DNA of 64,000 nucleotides from Lutjanus erythropterus. Lineage: Eukaryota > Chordata > Actinopteri > Lutjaniformes > Lutjanidae. Position 1 is the first letter of the stretch. Each line of letters begins with the position of its first letter. This document shows positions 48,779 through 60,476 of this stretch, piece by piece. Where the stretch lies: NCBI GenBank assembly GCA_020091685.1, contig CM034610.1, positions 31,914,617-31,978,616 of the forward strand. The letters run 5' to 3'. Position numbers and translations under genes: made by a program. A model generated the notes under the pieces. That model made no database searches, had not been told where the DNA came from, and saw only the letters and a list, made by a program, of their open reading frames with translations.

Positions 48779-49450
48779 AAATGTTGCCATCCTTGCTAGT
48801 CAGCATCGGAAATGCTAGTCGGTTACTATACTATCAGTATTTTATTCATGCACAATGCCAGTTAACTGTTGCCTCTAAGGCGTTCTGTAGCCGCCTGCCA
48901 CTAGTCAGGGTTGCGGCCCCATCAGACGGCAGCCCCTCTCACCGTATGCGTAAGTGCGTGTGCCCTTGTTGCCCTGGCAACCCCAGATGTTTATATCAGC
49001 AAAGTTGGACAGATGACAGCTCGTAAAAACAGCATGGTTTGGCAGTTTTTTTTTTTTATCTAGAAAATGGAAATAATGTTCAGTGTAGACTGTGACAGAA
49101 TAAACTGGTATCTAATCACTTGACTGGAGCAACATGTGACTACATTGAGCACAGACACAGACATTAACCTGCAAGCAGAGCAGCTGCTGCTGCTAGCACT
49201 GCTAAGGTTAGCCACACTGTGTGGCAGGCTGGCAGCCAATGTCAGCTCTGGATCGTTTACCCGCAGACACTGTGATCCTCTTTGGTCTGAAAAGTTGAAG
49301 CATGTTTGTAGGTTAATGTACAATGTTTGTATTGCACAGCGCAAAGTGGCATGCATTTCAGTGGCATTTAAAATACGATTTGGCAATTGTTGACTGTGAT
49401 TAATGGCTCCAAATACGCATAGTATTTTTTCGGACATTTCCTGTGTTACC
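48779..49450 (-). mobile_element. unnamed hAT-like non-autonomous element, copy 2 (inverted)
   Basis: The reverse complement of this segment matches 45300-45990, with CTAGTCAGCATCGGAAATGC at its outer end. It also shares GACAGATGACAGCTCG and GTAGACTGTGACAGAATAAA with copy 1. It starts within a few bases of the end of the preceding hAT element, so one insertion probably removed its tip. Confidence 0.7.
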
Positions 49451-49599
49451 TGTGTGGAGTCAACAGCAAATGGCAAGCTCCAAAGAAAGGTATGAAAATG
49501 CATTAATTTAGAAGTCATTTTTGATCATATTTTTTTAGTTTTCTTGTTTTCTTGTTTATGTTTGTCCTCCACTATTTTATGTTCATTAATGAGTTTAAC

Positions 49600-50240
49600 T
49601 GAAAGAGGAATGCAGTGTTTATACCAGTTGTGTTTACACATAGGGACCCTGTACCTCCTTGCAGAGTTCATTAATACATATTCAGAATTCAAAACATGAG
49701 AAGTGTCAGGCAGAATCCTGTTGGCCTGCCTAATGGTACAGTGCTCAAAAAGATCCCTGGGGGTGAGGTGTGCGGGACGTTCTCATAATTTTCCCTGCTG
49801 TCTTGACCAGACTGAAAATCTGAGCTTCCAACTTGACCTTTAGGTTCCCAAACCAGCTGGTGATATGGTAACGTAAGATTAACTCTATCGTTGATCTATA
49901 AAAAAATGAATATAATGTTCTTGCAGACTCCAAAAACTCTTGAAAGTCTTCAAAGAAAATGGAGGCGCTGATGGATTCTCACACTTGTCACCTGTGTATG
50001 CCAGCTAAAAATCATTGTCAACATGGACCCCTAAGTATTTGCATGAAGTGAATGAGTTTAATATCATGACCATGTATGGCAACAGGACTCTGGGGCTGAG
50101 CAGCATTTCTCCAGTTTTGCCTCACAGTGATGCACAGTTGATGCCCATCACACAAGTTCACAAACCTGTCCACTGTGGCTCTGTGGTTGCACATGTTGGA
50201 GTTGTTTGTGAGTAAACTGAGGATGACATACATTAAATAT
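49600..50240 (-). mobile_element. L2/Maui-like LINE fragment
   Basis: Minus-strand translation gives the last part of an L2-type reverse transcriptase protein, 5'-truncated. No clear 3' repeat tail or target duplication was found. Confidence 0.7.
49680..50215 (-). pseudogene. LINE reverse transcriptase C-terminal remnant
   Basis: In the frame at 50018-50233, VDRFVNLCDGHQLCITV and SPVAIHGHDIKLIHFMQIL correspond to the post-catalytic segment of L2/Maui-like reverse transcriptases (usually VDxFVxWCDxxxLxIN and a following YLG block). Another frame (49745-49933) holds FYRSTIELILRYHITSWFGN and SLVKTAGKIM, the thumb region of the same protein. The change of frame and stops between them show at least two breaks. 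The catalytic YADD-type block is not in the window. Confidence 0.7.
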
Positions 50241-51639
50241 TACATATAAAGTAAGTGTAGAGGTAGAAAATTGTAAACTTCTTATGATGACTGGCAGTCG
50301 TTCACACTCTTACTGTTGTAATCATGGAAATTAAGTCTTAGCAACCCAATGTTTATGTTCTTTTTCATTTCATTGACTTTTCTCAGTGTTTGATTCTGAG
50401 TCAGTTCTTCCTCTGAATTTACACTGACCTCGTTTCTCTACATGACTGAAGTTATCATTGGCCACGAGTGTGTTCAGGCAGTTTATAAGCATGTACACAT
50501 CTTTAAAAACGAGGCGGTTCCTCTTCACAAGGATAAGCTCATCCAAGAGACAGGCAAACAAAAAGGGTGGAGAGAGAGAACAAGAGAAGACAGAGAATGA
50601 CTAAGAGATAGATCGAAGGAATGAAACGGACAGAATTAAAGGGAGAGAGACAGACAGAGGGGGAGAGGAGATGAAGGGGAAGCCAGTGCACTTCAAACAG
50701 CTCTCAGCTTGTTCCATGTGCAGTAATAATAAATGGGGCTTCATTATTTAGTTGTGTATGTCTGTAGTGCTGCTGCTGCCAGTTACTCTGCAAACCCCCT
50801 GCCTACTTATCACTCCGTTCTTCTGCTATTTACTAATCCAGGAGACAGAGAACCTGTTTGAAGAGTGTGTGTTTGTGGATGTGTGGGGGCACACACAACC
50901 CTGCCTGGTGTGTCTGAGAATGCGCGTGTTTGTATGTCTATTTTGCCAAGGGAGATGATTATCTATTTACAGATGCCACCCACAAAATCCCATGACCCTT
51001 TACTGTGGGGGCTGGATGAGAGAGAGAGGTAAAGAGACAGAATAACAGAGAGAAGGAAAGTGAGAGACAGACAGAGATGTTTAATAAGATTATTGTTCCT
51101 CATGCCAGCCATCGTTAGCAGCTCCTCTTTGAAGCCCCTCACCTTACCATCATCATATCACCTCGCTCTGCAACCTTCGACAGGAGCCGAAAGCGGAGGG
51201 AAAAAAGGTTATAGGCAGGTTGTGAGTTTATTTTTTGGTGCTAGGAGGGACGTTGGCTGTGTTCAAAGGTCAGCGCCAGGTCTATTTGTGGGTGTCGTAC
51301 CTGCCAGGGCCCCATTTCCCAGAGCCTCCTTCGTGTTATGTGCATCGTAAGCTGTCCCTTAGCGATGCACTCTGTTCATTCTGTAACAATTTTAGTTTTA
51401 TTAGACCAACATTATGCTTTTCAAATGGACTGTTGCAGTATAGTTTACATCTAGGCTACTTGGGCTAATTACATCATAGTTTAAAATCAACTTCATGAAA
51501 ATTATGAAAACAACATATCTGTGCAGAACACATGAGAATGTTGTCACTGGACCTGGATATTATCAAGATCGTAGCCTAAAAAAATGTAGACTCTATCCAT
51601 AACACTGATCCAATTAGTGAAAAATTGTAAAATTTTATT
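50241..51639. other. non-coding DNA
   Basis: It includes a GA-rich tract (50565-50680) and a repeat-free, CpG-containing stretch at about 51100-51370 that could be regulatory; frames there show no domain. No transposon is recognised. Confidence 0.4.
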
Positions 51640-52290
51640 TTTCGATGTAATGAAGCTAACAGAGGATGTTCTCCACCATTTTCATCACACAGTCTTTGAT
51701 GAATGTACCTTCAGTAAAAGGTTTGCCATGTTTAGCTATTAACATGGCCACTTTGTAGCTTACTTTGGTAATATTTTCCTTTGACTCACAGGCCTGTGTG
51801 AAGAATCGCTGTTGTGATGCCAGAGCAGCTTCATTCTTTCAACGCAGTCACACACCGTTAGCTTGTCGTATGTGTCTGGTAGTGTCTCTTTACGTTGAAA
51901 ATCCTTAAACAAGGCAACCGTCTCTTTACAAATTAGACAAACACAACTGCCTCGATTTTCAATGAAGAAGTACTGTAATTCCCATCTTTCCTGAAAGCGG
52001 CGGCCCTCACTGTCAACTTTACTCTTTTTCTTTGCAGTCGCCATGGCAGAAATGAGCAGAGAAGGGTTCGTGGCAAGGATGCAGCGCTAGATAGCTTTAA
52101 AGTGGTGCTGCCACCATGTGGTGAAAGGAGGAATTACCTTTTAAAGTTTTATGATTTATTTAGTCTGTTTGACAGTGCTAGTGGACCATAAATAATACAT
52201 TATAAGACTGAAGCTGCAGGCCATATGAAATCTGACCGCGGGCTGTGATTGGTCCCTGGGCCAGACTTTGGACATACCTGATTTATCCTG
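51640..52290 (-). mobile_element. hAT element fragment (GTF2IRD2-like transposase class)
   Basis: A minus-strand start codon region and transposase N-terminus lie inside flanks that end GGTCCCTGGGCCAGACTTTG (about 52251-52270), a GC-rich phrase like other teleost hAT ends. The left border is unclear. Confidence 0.6.
51654..52044 (-). pseudogene. hAT transposase N-terminal fragment with partial BED finger
   Basis: It begins MATAKKKSKVDSEGRRFQER, then YFFIENRGSCVCLICKETVA: the Cys-x2-Cys half of a BED-type zinc finger at about residues 36-39. The following His pair has been lost (FKDFQRKETLPDTYDKLTV). After the frame at 51760-52044 ends, another frame gives AMLIAKHGKPFTEGTFIKDC before a stop near 51657. 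This is the typical order of GTF2IRD2-like hAT transposases. The catalytic core and C-terminal dimerisation domain are absent. An ATG in good context starts it at 52044. Confidence 0.75.
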
Positions 52291-52963
52291 ACCTTTCAAG
52301 AAGGCTCAGACTGTGTCATATGCCCTGATTCATGCTATTTTATAGGCTATAGGCAACATGTTTATTGGAACTATGCCAGGTATCTTCCGGACTCTTAAAT
52401 ATATTAACAGATGATCTTCAGTAGTCATAGCTTCCTTTGCTGTAATATTAGATTGAGGTAAAATGTTATGGTAACACTTGTTATGGTAAAACGTCATTTA
52501 TGAGCTTTTACAATGGATGCGTGCACTGTGGCGAAAGACAGTTTACAACTTAGGATGTACCTTAGCAGCTTAAGGGCACCTGCTAAGGGACAACTCATTG
52601 GAAAAAAGTTCTTTTACTAAGGTATACCTTAGAAACTTTCGTAGACCGCTAAGGTCATTGAAACTGGGAAATCTGTTTTGTGCTCCTGGTATTGCAGCTA
52701 ACATAATGCGATTAGAAAACTGATTTTGACTTTCTCTACATGCTTCTGACTGCAGGAAGCCTTCTGTTAGCTCGTAGCTTAATTTCAAGTTCCAATTTGC
52801 TTTAGAAGTAAAACAAAAACCTCTCTTTTTAAAGTTACTTTTTTATTTCTTCTTTTTTTAAGTGTTGGTTCTGACACTGGTATGATTTTAAAAGTATCTT
52901 TTTTATCACCATTATCAGAAAAACCCCAACAGTTACACACCCCTACTTGACCCCTTTATTGTG
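52291..52963. other. non-coding DNA
   Basis: AT-rich; nothing recognised. Confidence 0.45.
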
Positions 52964-52971
52964 GTGGATGC

Positions 52972-53516
52972 TAGGGCTGGGAGATAAAACGATTTCGAAA
53001 CGGGATCGCAATAAAATGTATGTCGATGACGATAACTATGGTCATTTTTACTCGATATGGATAAACCCTTATAGATCCAAACAGCGTGTTATGCAGCAGA
53101 AGTTAACAGACAGCAGTCAGTCATTATGCAGTGTTGGGGATGCCCGTCATAGTACACGCCCACTTTGCAATGTTTGTGCGGAGGTGAGGAGAAGTTGAAA
53201 GTAGCGTGGACATAACAAAAAGAGTGGAAGATGAGTGGAAGTAAGGAGCAAAGCGGTGGGGAAGATGAAGAAGAACTCATGTTATCCTCAAAAACGGATG
53301 AAATTGTGGATAAAAAAGGTTACACAACGTCAGTAATTTGGAAGTGGTTTGGCTACTTGAAAGGTGACAACGCACAGACAAAGACAGTATGCAAAATATG
53401 TCGTCGGTTGGTGCCAACCAGATGGGAAACAAATTATTTATCGTGATAAATATCGATATCGGAAAATATGGGAAAAATTATCGTGATAAGATTTTTTTCC
53501 ATATCGCCCAGCCCTA
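52972..53516 (+). mobile_element. hAT element derivative with BED-finger remnant, 545 bp
   Basis: The left end TAGGGCTGGGAGATAAAACG mirrors the right end (reverse complement TAGGGCTGGGCGATATGG). The 8-bp target duplication is GTGGATGC (52964-52971) and GTGGACGC (53517-53524), one mismatch. The interior keeps the start of a transposase gene and then jumps to the right end, so this is an internal-deletion derivative of an autonomous element. Confidence 0.9.
53231..53446 (+). pseudogene. BED zinc-finger N-terminus of a hAT transposase
   Basis: The frame has 71 codons and begins with ATG: an acidic leader (SGGEDEEELMLSSKTDEIVD), then SVIWKWFGYLKGDNAQTKTV followed by CKICRRLVPT. This is the first half of a BED finger: the aromatic residues before the fold and Cys-x2-Cys. 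The His pair that completes the finger is not reached, because the frame runs into the right inverted repeat and stops. No earlier stops interrupt it. It fits the first exon of a ZBED-like hAT transposase left by internal deletion. Host gene status is unlikely. Confidence 0.75.
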
Positions 53517-53609
53517 GTGGACGCTACAAACAAATGAACGTATGAGAAACACTGAATTCATCATCCTACAAACCATGATAACTCACTAAATGCATTATCT
53601 GCCTTTGCT

Positions 53610-53885
53610 GGATCACAGTGTCTGTGGGTAAACGACATTGCCAAACCGTAAGATGTCATCTGTCCCACTTTGCTGATTAGAACATCCGGGCCAACCCAGT
53701 ACTACTGCAGGAAGAGAGGAAGTGGTGTCTGCAGCCTTGACTATTGGTGGGCGGCTGTGTTACATCTTGGTTGCAACAGTTAGCCACTATTGAACATTAA
53801 TAATTAGTTTAAGCGACTAGTATTTCTGGTGCTGACTAGTCAGGGTGATGACATTTAATTGTGACTAATTGTGCACATTGTGAGA
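53610..53885 (+). mobile_element. unnamed hAT-like non-autonomous element, copy 3 (partial)
   Basis: It shares TCATCTGTCCCACTTTGCTG, GACTAGTATTTCTGGTGCTG and TGACTAATTGTGCACATTG with copy 1 at 45.2-46.0 kb, but lacks the first 400 bases or so. Confidence 0.7.
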
Positions 53886-54029
53886 TGAATATAACAAGTT
53901 AGATTTACACTAATAACCATTTTCTGCTGGCATTCATCTCTTGCTGTATTTGTGAAACAGCGTGTTTCTTTTTGCCATAGTATTAAAAAAAAATTACTTA
54001 CAACAGCCTGCTCCTCTTGACTGAAGAAG

Positions 54030-54215
54030 GCGGCACACGATTGCTCCATTTTGAGTGAGTCAAATAATGCGTCAAACACTTTTATGTGAATGCGCACAGA
54101 GCCTGATGAACAAAACCTAGTTAACAAAGAAAGTTGATAACCATGGTTGTGATAGCCGTTACATTTGACAGGGGCTTTTAGATTATGTTGAAACACTAAT
54201 GCAAAGAAACCCTGG
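54030..54215 (+). mobile_element. fragment of the Kolobok-like element interior
   Basis: The order GAGTCAAATAATGCGTCAAA, TTTTATGTGAATGCGCACAG, AGTTGATAACCATGGTTG, AAACCCTGGC matches the segment at about 25970-26135 of the TTAA element, same direction. No ends are present. Confidence 0.6.
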
Positions 54216-57200
54216 CAAGAACTTGCTTAGAATTTACAACCCTCTGAAGGGGTTCACCTGATCAGTATATGAAAAAATCCAAACAGATAGTGTTATGAGG
54301 CCTGCTTTGGCCTGCTACACCAGAGAACAATGGCAACTTTCAAACTGTGTATCCAAGAACCCTTAAATCAGATTAAATCATGTCAGACTTTTCATGTAGA
54401 TTAGTAATAGAAATGAGATCCATGCAAGTTTTCCTTTTGTATCAAGCAGCAAGAAGTTGTAGCATGATGTTTAATTTGCCTTACTTGCCATCACGTGTCC
54501 TGCAGTGACATTATCGGATGTGCGCACATTGCAGTGTTGAAGCTGAAGCTACAGGCCTGTATCGTGCAGCCCTGTGTGAGGTGAGTTTAGTAGCCTGTGG
54601 AGGGATTGTTCAGGTGGGCTGCAGAGTGTCTCGTGTCAGCCTGTGTGGAGCTGAGGTGCTAACTTGCTGTGATGGGAGACCTCCGGGGACCTACTCTGAA
54701 GAAGAAATTACAGTGTCAGGATGTGTGTGTATTCCTTGAATGCACAAAGCTGCCTGATATTCATGCTGAATTGCTGTTTTGCCCTCTTCCATTGCACTGG
54801 GTGACATGCTCTTTCATTAACAGGAACACAGCCACTGTATTGTATTTAGTTAGTCCCATGTACAGAATCCTTCTGTTGGAAATCCTCATCAAAGCAACAA
54901 AACTGGATTAGTCCACTGCTGAAAGCATACCCCAACAAATGCACAATTTCCTTGTGTTTGTGACCTCTTTTTAATGGCTTTAATGCCACAGACAGGGTCT
55001 TGAAGTCCAAGAGACCTATTAACGCATTCTTCTTATCCACTTACTGACAATAAGAAAAATATTTAAAAAAAATAAAATATCAGGCATACCGTAATAAACC
55101 CAAAGAGTATTTATTTTGATGCAGAATGTAGCAGAAAACAATTAAGAATAGATGTGAACTAGAACAGGTGCATGCACGTCTTTGCTAGGCAACCCAAAAA
55201 GAATTTTTGTTCATAATAAAACACTGACTATTAAATATTCATTAAATACTATTTTACATTTTCTCCAAAGTCCTCCAGGTTACAGCCGGGCCTTATTATA
55301 GTTTTATATTAAGATTTTGAATAGGGGGAGCACAATCTCGCGGGACACGATTTCACGTGATCTCATGTGCAAGCAGATGTAAACAAACTGGAGACAGACG
55401 CACAGGCTGCTGTGTCTCCTTGTAGACTGTCTATCTTATATAATCCTGAAAGCCAGTTCTGTCTCATACGTGGCTGATAAAGTGAACAGAATGCAAAACG
55501 TCAAAAAAGAACAAATCAGCCATAGTATACTGCAAATAATAATATTGCAAGCATACATATATAAATGAAACATTAGCCAAGGTGGAAAAGTTGATGTATC
55601 GAAATAAACTAAATGTGACAAAGTGCAATGAAAACTGCTTAGGAAATAAATCGTGACATACATGAAGCATGTGACTTACGTGTAACTCAAGCTTCCCCTT
55701 CACTGAAGAGAAGTTAAATATGTGTAGACAAAAAAATGTATATGTGATACATGTGAAGTGAGGCGACTGTGACATTCCCTGAATTAATACATGAAAGAAA
55801 TAGAAATGCCATATTTTATGTTTTCTGCAAGGATTTCTTCCCTTTGAGGTTTGACTTGTGCTCTTTTTATGTCATCTCATCTTGTCCTTCTTCAGTGGTT
55901 TCATGTTCCTTGACTGGAGAGTTAGAATTTATATTATTCATACAGCTCCGTGTTGTATCCCCCAGTGATGCTTTATTCTGCTATTTAATTTCTGGGGCTT
56001 GATAATACTTGTTGCACTGGCTGCAGTGTCCATAGCTCTCTTTGTTTGTCAATCATGCTTGCTCTGAATTCTGTCATCTTTTCTGGTTAATTCTAGTATG
56101 GCTTCAGTGAGTAAGGTTGTGTATTTATAATTCATAATAACTCTCCTGTCTTTTACACTTTATCTTTAGTCACATCGCTGCTCTGCCTCCTCGCCTCATG
56201 TGGTCTGTCACTTGGTGTAATTCACACTTGTCATCTGTTGATGCAGCTTAAGAATTTGTAAGTATTTGGTTTGATGCAACAGATCCTCCCATTAATAGCA
56301 TACAACATAAACACTGCTCTGTGCTGCAGTGTATTCAGGAGTCCTCTGTGTGTCAGTTCATTTGATTTCTCACAGTACATTTAGGTAGCATACTGATCAC
56401 TGGGATTTCTGAAAATTGTATTGTAGGTAGCCTGTTGTTTTTATGTAGCCTTGACCAGTGCTTGGGCTGGAAAACTGGACAGTGCAGTATTGTGCAGCCT
56501 AATGGTATGATGCCACTACTGTGTTTACACAAAAAAAGAATAGACCAGCATTTGACTCTGGAGATCTTCCAGTTTAAAGGGAAAATTTTGGTACTTTTCA
56601 TGTGGGTGTCCAGTCAGTGTTGATGATAAATGTAATCAATCAAAGCAATACATTTCTCAGTGCTGCTATTCTGACCAATACTCATTGAGCATGCCCTCTG
56701 GCTATCCAGAGGAGGAATACCAATGACATCACTGTGACATCACTGGATGCAAGAAGAACAACAGGTGAACTCTTTCTCAGTTCCAGTTTTGTAAAATGTA
56801 AGTAAAAACAGAATCCAATGGTTTATGAACCTTTTTGACCTATATTCAATTCAGTATAATACAAAGACTAGATATTTAATGTTCAAACTGATTCCTCAGG
56901 TAAACTGGTGAACCTCACCCCATCCTTGCTTGTGAATGACTGAGCATTTGGAGGATGGTCCATTTATACTCAGTCATGATACTGCTGCCTGTTGCCAATT
57001 AACCTCTTTGTGAACAACTGCGTGGGCAAATGGTCCAACAGTTTAAGAATGTTTCTCAACATGCAGTTGAAAGAAATTTAGGATTTTGACCTCCTACAAT
57101 CCATTATTAAAAGATTTAGATATTCCAAAGAAATCTGTGCACATAAGGGGCAAGGCTGAAAACCAACACTAAATGTCTGTGATCTTAGATCCCTTTGGCA

Positions 57201-57288
57201 GTACATTAAAAAACAACATGATTTCATAAAAGTTATGAGTACATGGGCTTGGGAACACTTTGGAAAAGTGGAAAAGTTTGTTGCTGCT
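54216..57288. other. non-coding DNA, mostly unrecognised
   Basis: AT-rich sequence without convincing frames. A phrase GGGGGAGCACAATCTCGCGG near 55324 may belong to an interspersed repeat. No gene is seen. Confidence 0.4.
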
Positions 57289-57420
57289 AGGGCTGCACAA
57301 TCAATCGCTATTGCAATAAAATTGCAATATGGCCAAGTGCAGTATCAAAATTGCAGACCCAGAACCAAATCACAATTTATTGAAAAAGGAAAAATGTGTG
57401 AAAAACCAGCATTATTATGA
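57289..57420 (+). mobile_element. hAT terminus (TAGGGCTGCACAATC family)
   Basis: It starts TAGGGCTGCACAATCAATCG and goes on with TTGCAATATGGCCAAGTGCA, the left end of a very common fish hAT family. The matching right end was not found. Confidence 0.55.
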
Positions 57421-57879
57421 GGTACTGTAGTGACGTGACAGACATGACCTGTCTGCAGATTGGTGCAGACCTCAATACATATTATTTCAGCAAGACAGTG
57501 TCACATTCAGCACTGTTCCAACAGTGTGGCCTTGGTGTAGCCAAAGTGCAAAAGATAACAACAGAGACCCCGAACTATTGAGCACGTGAAGTCGTACATC
57601 AAGCAAGAATGAGAAAGAATTTCACTTTCAAAACTTAAACAATTACTGTCCTCTGTTCCCCAAAGCTGACTGAGTGTTGTTAAATGGAAAGCTGATGTAT
57701 CACAGTGTTAAACATGCTCCTGTCCTAACATTTTTGGAATGTGTTGCAGGCATCAAATTCAAAATTAGTCTGTATTTACAAAAAACAATACAGTTTCTCA
57801 GTTGAAACACTAGATATGTTGTCTTTGCACTGTATATAATTGAATATAGGTGAAAAGGCTTTTGCAAACCATTGCATTC

Positions 57880-58488
57880 CAGTGTTTCCTCTAGGATTTT
57901 TTTCAGCAGCGGGGGCAGGCGTTCCGTTTCTCTTCTTAGAGAAATATTTCAATAAACTCATCTGAAGAATGCAGTCAGTTGTTACATAATGGTGTGTAGA
58001 TATTAACGTTAGCCTAATACTATCAATTAGTTTACTCACATTAGCGACACTGAGTTGGCACCGGGCCAAATTAACTTAAACTACCGATAAGTTACGTAAC
58101 GTTAGCTGGTCATCAACATATTGTGAACGTCTGTTTAACTTGTAAAATCTATGTCGAGTTATCTCAAGCTAATAACTTACGTCTACCTCTTCTCCGGCCG
58201 GTAATTCGCTGCTTTATTGTTTATTTGTAATTCAGGAATTCGCTCCTCTGACTCTGCCCTGTCGCCTAGGTGCTTGACGTGCTTGACGACCGCGCCCCCC
58301 AAACAACGCTAGCATCATGCAAATGAGCACGCGCAAGTATATTTCCATACTGAGCAAGATAGTTATCTGCAGTTTACCTTAGTGCTCGCAAGTACCCGAC
58401 AGGAGTCTGTTTTGAAGGTGGAGAGATGCGGCGGTGGTGTATTTGCGTCAATAATAAAAACTCCTAAATTAATGTAGAGGAAACACTG
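57880..58488. mobile_element. hAT-like element, 609 bp
   Basis: The left end CAGTGTTTCCTCTAGGATTT mirrors the right end, whose reverse complement is CAGTGTTTCCTCTACATTAA. Both borders carry CATTC (57875-57879 and 58489-58493), shorter than the 8 bp expected for hAT. The interior is CpG-rich in its second half (58255-58430). The minus-strand frame at 57776-58069 is not protein-like beyond a short stretch (LLKYFSKKRN). Confidence 0.7.
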
Positions 58489-58493
58489 CATTC

Positions 58494-59292
58494 TGTTTGT
58501 ATTTACATTTTATAATGCATCCCAACTGCTTTGGTGTTGTGAATGAACATGTGCAATTTGGATCTTTTCAATGGTCACATGCAGTTTAACATGAAGAGTA
58601 ACATCGGCTCTCCCCCTCCTGTAAAGGTGACGATCGGCTGATTGTTCTTTAAACCAGAAACCAGCTGTTGCTGGTGGCAGCACCAGCTGTGTGAATCACT
58701 GGACAAATGTGAGCAGTGAGTAGGCCACTAAGGGGCTGGATCAGGCTTTTCACAGAAAGGAATGCACTGAGAGTTGAGCAGTTCAATCTTATGTTTTTAG
58801 GAAAAAAACAATGATTACTCGAAATGCCACAGTGTGATTGTCACAGGTGAACAAACAAGCACACCAATTCGTTGTGCAACAGCCAACTCATCATTGCCTC
58901 CTTTTCCCCATGGAGCAGAGGAGCCAAGCACCTCTCCATTGCACCGGTGTTAACTGCATAATGCTCATCTAATAGTTAATTTCACCTTTAATTGAATGTA
59001 CTGGAGAGCTGCAGGGGCTGTGTATGGCCTGACTTAAAGACACAGGACTGACGCTGATAAAGTGACACTCTACATGGGAAGCTTAATGTGACACTTTTAA
59101 AGTCATAGTTTGGATAATTTGGATGTATGACATACTTATCTATAGTCAGTGTATTACCTACAGTAGATGGTGGACGACACTCCCCCACTTTGGTGAGGCA
59201 TCAGGTGTAGTGTTATAGGAAGCTGAGCAATGTACTGTTGTGCCCTGTTGTGGACAGGGCCAGCAGGAAAGTGTACGCTATATTTTACATAT
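58494..59292. other. non-coding DNA
   Basis: No gene or repeat family is recognised. Confidence 0.45.
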
Positions 59293-59300
59293 GTATATAT

Positions 59301-60468
59301 TAGGGGTGTCACGATTCTCCAAATCCTCGATTCGATTTGATTTTCGATTTTACGGTCACGATTCGATTCGATTCTCGATTTTTTTCTTTTTCTTTTTCTT
59401 ACAGCACAGAGGCCTATGCCATTTTTAGACTAGTCTAGTCTACAATCATTGGTTTTATTAGTGACTCTTTGGTTTCAGCAGTGTGCACTACTCATAAAAT
59501 AACAATGTGCAACAAAACAAAATAAATAAATAAAAAATATAACAGTCATGTCCAAAGTCATGGAACAATTAGAGCCTTAACAAACTATATCCTAACAGTT
59601 GAACATAAAAAAATAAGTAGTTTGGACTTTGTTGTCCCCTGAGAATGACTTTGTCATTTTTACATTCTTCTTTCAAGTTTTTTTCTTTAACAAAGATATG
59701 TTGTTCTCTTTATCTGGAGAGAGAGATGCTCTTTGAGTTATCAAAATATTAACTATTTACATATTTATGGCCAGACAAGACAACTGTTAATTTTGATTTG
59801 TCATTATTGATGTAGTGTGCTGTGACGGTGATGTAACCCTCAGTTGCTCTTGAGGTCCAGCCATCTGTTGTTAAGGCAACTAATTCTGCATTGCTCAGAC
59901 CCCCAAAACTTTTTCTTTAACGTCTTCATACATACTTCATACAGGGCAACACTTTTGTTGTAAGATGCGACCTGCTGGGCATACTGTAGCGTGGCTCAAG
60001 TACGTTAATTAAATGTTTAAATCCAGCGTTTTCCACCACAGAGTAAGGCTGCAGGTCTGCTGCTATAAATAGCCCTACAGCGTTAGTTATGGTTTTGCGC
60101 GAGCTGCGGTCTGTGGAAGTTTTATTGCAAATGAGGATGGAATAGTTGGCTGGACCAGTGATGGTGTTTTCCCAGTTGTCAAATCTACATCTTTGTGATG
60201 TCGGCGAATGTGTCCTGCTATGTTCGTAGTGTTTCCCGTGGACAGGTATGGTACACTCACATAGCATATCTTACACACTGTGGTCTTCTTGTCAACAACG
60301 CGAACATTGTCGACATAACTCACCGGGAACAAATATTTCCACACTGGTGATTTAAGAGAAGCAGGAGCGGCTTCAATCGATCGTCGATCCTCTCTTTGAT
60401 TTCGATGCTCGAGACCATGACGTAATTTCGATCGATTTCGATAAAAAATCGAAATCGTGACACCCTGA
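59301..60468 (-). mobile_element. hAT element, 1.17 kb, internally deleted
   Basis: The ends TAGGGGTGTCACGATTCTCC and, inverted, TCAGGGTGTCACGATTTCG frame the element. The 8-bp target duplication GTATATAT is exact (59293-59300 and 60469-60476), though it lies in TA-rich DNA. The minus strand codes for the N-terminal part of a ZBED-like transposase. An autonomous relative would be two to three times longer. Confidence 0.9.
59770..60420 (-). pseudogene. ZBED-like hAT transposase, N-terminal half
   Basis: Minus-strand frames give, in order: a complete BED finger (SPVWKYLFPVSYVD, CKICYVSVPYLSTGNTTNIA, then HIRRHHKD: Cys-x2-Cys and His pair all present), then TNAVGLFIAADLQPYSVVEN and GFKHLINVLEPRYSMPSR, the segment ahead of the catalytic domain, then LSNAELVALTTDGWTSRATE with the first conserved catalytic Asp. 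The BED part (within 60087-60524) and the next part (59926-60267) are in different frames, so there is one shift near 60100. A stop follows at about 59926, and the last piece lies beyond it. The rest of the catalytic core and the hATC domain are missing. Confidence 0.85.
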
Positions 60469-60476
60469 GTATATAT

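Noticed and set aside
53231-53446. Host ZBED gene exon
   Set aside because: The frame lies wholly inside a hAT derivative with paired ends and target duplication.
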